A stretch of 64,000 bases of DNA from JAHEFT01 sp964443145 (GTDB lineage Bacteria > Pseudomonadota > Gammaproteobacteria > Xanthomonadales > SZUA-36), in contig CAYUBS010000002.1 of assembly GCA_964443145.1 (NCBI GenBank), positions 19,690-83,689 on the forward strand, given 5' to 3'. Below, piece after piece: positions 60,563 to 64,000 of this stretch; within the stretch, counting starts at the first letter, position 1; every line of letters begins with the position of its first letter. The notes under the pieces are model-generated. The model worked only from the letters and a program-made list of their open reading frames with translations. It was not told where the DNA came from and made no database searches. Both the position numbers and the translations under genes were made by a program.

Positions 60563-62188
60563 ATGAGTCCAGTAGACGAATACACTTCCTATCCCCTGTC
60601 AGATTCGCTGACCCAGAGAGTGGTCGGTTATCTCAATGTATATCGCATAATCATTACCGTGCTGCTGGCCGCGGCCGTATTCGGCAAAGTAATGAGTTCA
60701 GGCCCAGCCGGAAAGTACCTCACGTTGGGCAGCCTGGTGGTCGTCGCCTACCTTCTGTTTGCAGCATTTCACCTGTTCAGCGCCCGACGAAAGAACGTAG
60801 ATTTTTTCAAGCTGGCTTCTTTTTCACTGTTTTCGGATATTTTTTTCCTGTCCCTGTTAGTGATTTTATCGGCTGGAGCAGAGAGCAGCCTTGGAATTCT
60901 GCTGGTTTTCACCAGCGCCATCGCGGCCATTCTCCTGCCATTGCGTATCGGCCTGCTGCTCGCATCGATTGCCAGCCTCAGCCTGATCGGCACTGCGCTG
61001 TGGGCTTTTTTCCTTAAAGCCGGTTCGACCGAAATGCTGCTGCAGGCTGGACTCTTCAGCGTTACCGCGATGATCTCTGCCGTCATGGCAAACAAGCTGG
61101 CCTACTGGGCCAGGGACTACCGGCTGATCGCCGAGAAACAAAAAGAAACGCTGTCCGAACTGGAACAGGTCAACGAATTGATCATCCGACGGATGAGAAC
61201 CGGCGTGGTTGCCGTGGATGAAGATGGGATGATCCGCGTGATGAACGAGTCGGCTTGGTTCCTGCTGGGCAGCCCTTCGGTCCGCCAGCGCAAGCTAAAA
61301 TCGCTGTCACCCCGCCTTGACCTGGCCCTTGAACACTGGAAAAACGACATGACTTCGGATCCCCGGCCGATCTCCCTCGAACCCAGCCAGGCGCAGGTAT
61401 TGCCGGGATTCGTTGCACTTCCGGGTGAAGTAGGCTTCGGCGGGTTGATCTTCCTGAACGATAACAATGTCGTGGCCAGGCGCGCGGTTGAGCTTTCCGT
61501 CAATTCCCTGGCCAAGCTCTCCGGAAGCATTGCGCATGAAATACGAAATCCGCTGGCGGCCTTAAACCACGCATCACAGTTGCTGGAAGAGTCTCCACAG
61601 ATTCGCCTGCCCGAAATGCGCCTGATCAACATCATCCAGAACCACGCCAAGCGCATGAACGGCATCATCGAGAACATCCTGCAGTTATCACGGCGGGAAC
61701 AGTCCAGGCCGGAACTCGTGCCGCTGCATATATTCCTGCCGGAATTTGCCAATGAATTCGTCACCACACAGGTAAACCGGCAGATTGATTTCCAGACTGC
61801 CATCGACGCCGAAGAAACGTTTGTACTGTATGACAAGAGCCAACTGAGCCAGTGCCTGTGGAAACTCCTCGACAATGCAGTGGATCACGCGAGCAAGGTC
61901 AAGAGCGTTCCCAAGATAAGACTGGCGATGAGCAGGGACCAGGAATCAGGTTTTTGCGTCATGACCATCGCCGACAATGGCCCGGGTATTAACAAGGCCC
62001 AGCTCAGCAAAATATTTGAACCGTTCTACACCACACGCAAAGAGGGCTCAGGCCTGGGCTTGTATATCGCCAAACAACTTTGTGAGGCAAACCAGGCAGA
62101 ACTTACGGTAGACTCCGAAGCCGGCGAGGGGGCGTATTTCCATATCCGCCTTCCCCTGGCCCGCATGAATTCAACGACAGCGTCATAA
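60563..62188 (+). CDS. pilS: Sensor histidine kinase PilS
   Basis: PilS is the inner-membrane sensor that controls PilR and so transcription of the type IV pilin gene. The 541-residue product has six N-terminal membrane segments (about 15-195), a PAS-like domain (about 200-300) and a HisKA domain with His325 in SIAHEIRNPLAAL. The ATPase domain shows LWKLLDNAVDHA, IADNGPGI and GSGLGLYIAK. Six membrane helices plus a PAS domain is the PilS layout and not that of NtrB. It is 40 bases upstream of pilR. pilA itself is not in the window. Confidence 0.93.
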   Translation: MSPVDEYTSYPLSDSLTQRVVGYLNVYRIIITVLLAAAVFGKVMSSGPAGKYLTLGSLVVVAYLLFAAFHLFSARRKNVDFFKLASFSLFSDIFFLSLLVILSAGAESSLGILLVFTSAIAAILLPLRIGLLLASIASLSLIGTALWAFFLKAGSTEMLLQAGLFSVTAMISAVMANKLAYWARDYRLIAEKQKETLSELEQVNELIIRRMRTGVVAVDEDGMIRVMNESAWFLLGSPSVRQRKLKSLSPRLDLALEHWKNDMTSDPRPISLEPSQAQVLPGFVALPGEVGFGGLIFLNDNNVVARRAVELSVNSLAKLSGSIAHEIRNPLAALNHASQLLEESPQIRLPEMRLINIIQNHAKRMNGIIENILQLSRREQSRPELVPLHIFLPEFANEFVTTQVNRQIDFQTAIDAEETFVLYDKSQLSQCLWKLLDNAVDHASKVKSVPKIRLAMSRDQESGFCVMTIADNGPGINKAQLSKIFEPFYTTRKEGSGLGLYIAKQLCEANQAELTVDSEAGEGAYFHIRLPLARMNSTTAS

Positions 62189-62228
62189 GAACAGAGTCCT
62201 GATACAGGACCGAGGTGCAAACAAGCAA

Positions 62229-63620
62229 ATGAACCAGAATGCTCAACATGTGCTCGTCATCGACGATGAACCGGACATCAGGGAACTACTCGACCTCACA
62301 CTTAGCCGCATGGGCCTGCGGGTCACCACGGCCGAGGACCTCGGCGAAGCGCGGCGTGCATTACAAGAAAATGAATTCAGTTTTTGCCTGACCGATATGC
62401 GGTTGCCCGACGGCAATGGCCTGGACCTGGTCGAAGAAATTTCAGAACACTACCCCGACCTGCCCACGGCAGTAATTACAGCCCACGGAAAAATTGAAGA
62501 CGCTGTCTATGCCTTGAAAATGGGCGCTTTTGATTTTGTTTCGAAGCCGGTCGACCTGGCCGTGCTGCGCAAGTTGGTCAACACCGCGCTTAAGATCCGC
62601 AAGGATGTTCCGGAAGGCGGATCGACTTCCGACGACAAGACAGCTGTGGCTTTTGATTCTGCTCTGGACAGGTTGACCGGAACTTCTCCTGCCATCCACC
62701 AGTGCAAAATAATGATCACCAAGCTGGCTCGCAGCCAGGCGCCTGTCCTGGTCAGTGGTGAGTCCGGCTCGGGCAAAGAACTTGCGGCCCACCTGATTCA
62801 CGATCTTGGCCCACGCTCAGACGGCCCCTTCATTCCGGTCAACTGTGGCGCCATCCCTACAGAATTGATGGAAAGTGAATTTTTCGGACACAAAAAGGGA
62901 AGCTTCACCGGCGCCACCGGCGACAAGGAAGGTCTGTTCCAGGCGGCAGATGGCGGCACCCTGATGCTGGATGAAGTTGCCGACCTGCCGCTTCACATGC
63001 AGGTTAAATTGCTACGTGTTATCCAGGAAAAAGCCGTGATGCCGATAGGGGCTCGCGAAGAGGTCAAAGTGGATGTCCGCATTCTCAGTGCGACGCACAA
63101 ACCGCTCAAGCCACTGGTGGAGGAAGGGAAATTCAGGAGCGATTTGTATTTCCGCCTGAACGTGATCGAAATACATATGCCCGGACTGCAGGAGCGGACC
63201 GAAGACATTCCGATTCTCGCCGATCATTTCCTGAAAGAGATATCAAGCCAGTGGAGCGACGAGGAATCACCGGTGATCTCCGATGAGGCGATGGAACTGC
63301 TCAAGACCCATGACTACACCGGCAACGTGCGTGAACTGATCAACATCCTGCAGCGGGCCATTACCATGTGTGATGGCAAAATCATCCAGCCAGCCGACCT
63401 GTTGCTTGAGCACGTGGGGCCGAGCGATAGTCAGCCCGCACAAAACGAAGCCGAAAAGCAGGACGACCAGTCTCTGGATAACTATATGGAGGAGATTGAG
63501 AGGAAGATGCTTGAGGAGGCTCTGGCTAATGCGCGTTATAACAAGACCCGTGCGGCAGAGTTGCTTGGGATTAGTTTTCGGTCGTTTCGTTATAAGTTGA
63601 AGAAGTACGGGATCGAGTGA
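62229..63620 (+). CDS. pilR: Sigma-54 response regulator PilR
   Basis: PilR is an NtrC-type activator that turns on pilA through RpoN, which is encoded earlier in this window. The 463-residue product has a receiver domain with phospho-acceptor Asp56 (LTDMRLPDG). The AAA+ domain follows, with Walker A GESGSGKE (177-184) and the sigma-54 contact motif GSFTGAT near 225. A Fis-type helix-turn-helix ends the protein (KTRAAELLGISFRSFRYKL). The serine in GSFTGA in place of alanine is a known natural variant. Its stop overlaps the start of the next gene. Confidence 0.95.
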   Translation: MNQNAQHVLVIDDEPDIRELLDLTLSRMGLRVTTAEDLGEARRALQENEFSFCLTDMRLPDGNGLDLVEEISEHYPDLPTAVITAHGKIEDAVYALKMGAFDFVSKPVDLAVLRKLVNTALKIRKDVPEGGSTSDDKTAVAFDSALDRLTGTSPAIHQCKIMITKLARSQAPVLVSGESGSGKELAAHLIHDLGPRSDGPFIPVNCGAIPTELMESEFFGHKKGSFTGATGDKEGLFQAADGGTLMLDEVADLPLHMQVKLLRVIQEKAVMPIGAREEVKVDVRILSATHKPLKPLVEEGKFRSDLYFRLNVIEIHMPGLQERTEDIPILADHFLKEISSQWSDEESPVISDEAMELLKTHDYTGNVRELINILQRAITMCDGKIIQPADLLLEHVGPSDSQPAQNEAEKQDDQSLDNYMEEIERKMLEEALANARYNKTRAAELLGISFRSFRYKLKKYGIE

Positions 63621-64000
63621 GCTTTACAGCAGGATTAAAGCTGAGCGAGGATTCACTGGAGAAAAAAAGAGTCCCGCACGTTCGGAATCCCGCCTTTCTA
63701 TTCAGCCTGGTTGTACCCGGTCTTATCGGTCTTTATCTTTTAATCACCTCAACAACCACTCCGATTCCAGGAATCTGGCCATACGACGCCAAGCGCATTT
63801 TGCAGTTCGTGGTGCTGCTGGTCTTGTTCCTGCTGCCGCTTTTTTCCGGGCGAATTCGGAACGAGTTATCTTTAATACTGCTTTGGATTCCGAAGTGGAT
63901 CAGGTACACGCTGTTGCTGGTAGTTGGGTGGGGCGTGCTTTCAGCGCTGGTAAACGCCCAGTCAGCTATGCACGCGCTCAATTCACTTTCCGAAGTCGCA
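63617..64000 (+). CDS. Polytopic membrane protein, N-terminal part; possible O-antigen ligase/pilin glycosyltransferase
   Basis: A frame starting at GTG 63617, which overlaps the pilR stop by four bases (GTGA), stays open for 128 codons to the window end. After about 25 polar residues it has three hydrophobic segments: FLFSLVVPGLIGLYLLI, FVVLLVLFLLPLF and YTLLLVVGWGVLSALV. A short loop between the first two reads PIPGIWPYDAKRILQF. The layout suggests the N-terminus of an O-antigen ligase-like (WaaL/PglL/TfpO) protein. Such ligases attach glycans to pilin and often lie near pil genes, which would suit this place. The family call is tentative because the catalytic periplasmic loop is beyond the window. 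Confidence 0.6.
   Translation, partial: MSFTAGLKLSEDSLEKKRVPHVRNPAFLFSLVVPGLIGLYLLITSTTTPIPGIWPYDAKRILQFVVLLVLFLLPLFSGRIRNELSLILLWIPKWIRYTLLLVVGWGVLSALVNAQSAMHALNSLSEVA

Noticed and set aside
1..64000. Mobile elements, CRISPR arrays, tRNA or rRNA genes.
   Set aside because: No transposase or integrase frames, no regularly spaced repeats and no cloverleaf-like sequence were found on reading both strands by eye; a tRNAscan or CRISPR search was not possible.

Overview
The window reads as one uninterrupted piece of chromosome from a gram-negative bacterium, almost certainly a gammaproteobacterium. It carries outer-membrane machinery (lptCAB, bamD, kdsCD), a PBP1B with its own lipoprotein partner, Hda, PilSR and an rpoN-hpf-ptsN-rapZ cluster. 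Three traits resemble Xanthomonadales and related marine lineages such as Woeseiaceae: a suf operon led by a Xanthomonas-type Rrf2 regulator, sucCD placed head-to-head with pilSR, and HPr kinase inside the rpoN cluster. The placement is an inference and I could not test it. Genes are packed tightly: no gap reaches 300 bases, stop/start overlaps of 4 bases are frequent, and TTG or GTG starts are common. I see no insertion sequence, prophage, CRISPR array, tRNA or rRNA.

Layout. 1-677: end of an NnrS-like membrane protein. 721-2973: parC. 2999-8341 (minus): sufR-sufB-sufC-sufD-sufS. 8421-11918 (plus): amgK-murU for peptidoglycan recycling, then a large lipoprotein of unknown function. 11925-14746 (minus): hda, a PerM/AI-2E membrane protein and a DUF2066 protein. 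14828-18144 (plus): purM, purN and an M48-TPR lipoprotein protease. 18151-19651 (minus): murA and ibaG. 19752-32255 (plus): one long run holding a Ca/Na antiporter, kdsD, kdsC, lptC, lptA, lptB, rpoN, hpf, ptsN, hprK, rapZ, a mannose-type EIIA, HPr, enzyme I and mgtE. 32273-34708: a two-module glycosyltransferase. 34711-40191 (minus): tsaB, a YoaA helicase, an LpoP-like TPR lipoprotein and mrcB. 40242-44588: a three-module glycosyltransferase of about 1450 residues. 44593-50715 (minus): relA and hrpA. 50769-54036 (plus): threonine aldolase and an octaheme cytochrome fused to HEAT-like and TPR repeats. 54047-55707 (minus): pgeF and rluD. 55857-56687: bamD. 56698-60369 (minus): nadE, sucD, sucC. 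60563-64000 (plus): pilS, pilR and the first 128 codons of a polytopic membrane protein that may be an O-antigen ligase/pilin glycosyltransferase.

How the genes work together. Much of the window serves the cell envelope: sugar precursors (KdsD, KdsC, MurA, AmgK, MurU), LPS transport (LptCAB), wall polymerisation (PBP1B with LpoP), outer-membrane protein assembly (BamD and perhaps the M48 protease) and envelope glycans (the multi-module glycosyltransferases). RapZ links the phosphotransfer genes to amino-sugar supply. The phosphotransfer genes form a complete EI-HPr chain with two EIIA proteins and HPr kinase, but no sugar permease, so the chain is probably regulatory.

The least explained items are the two giant glycosyltransferases lying outside any polysaccharide cluster, the octaheme-HEAT-TPR cytochrome, the 588-residue lipoprotein, and several short palindromes between divergent genes. 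I did not find a clear, wholly new multi-gene system. Most of the window is core genome.
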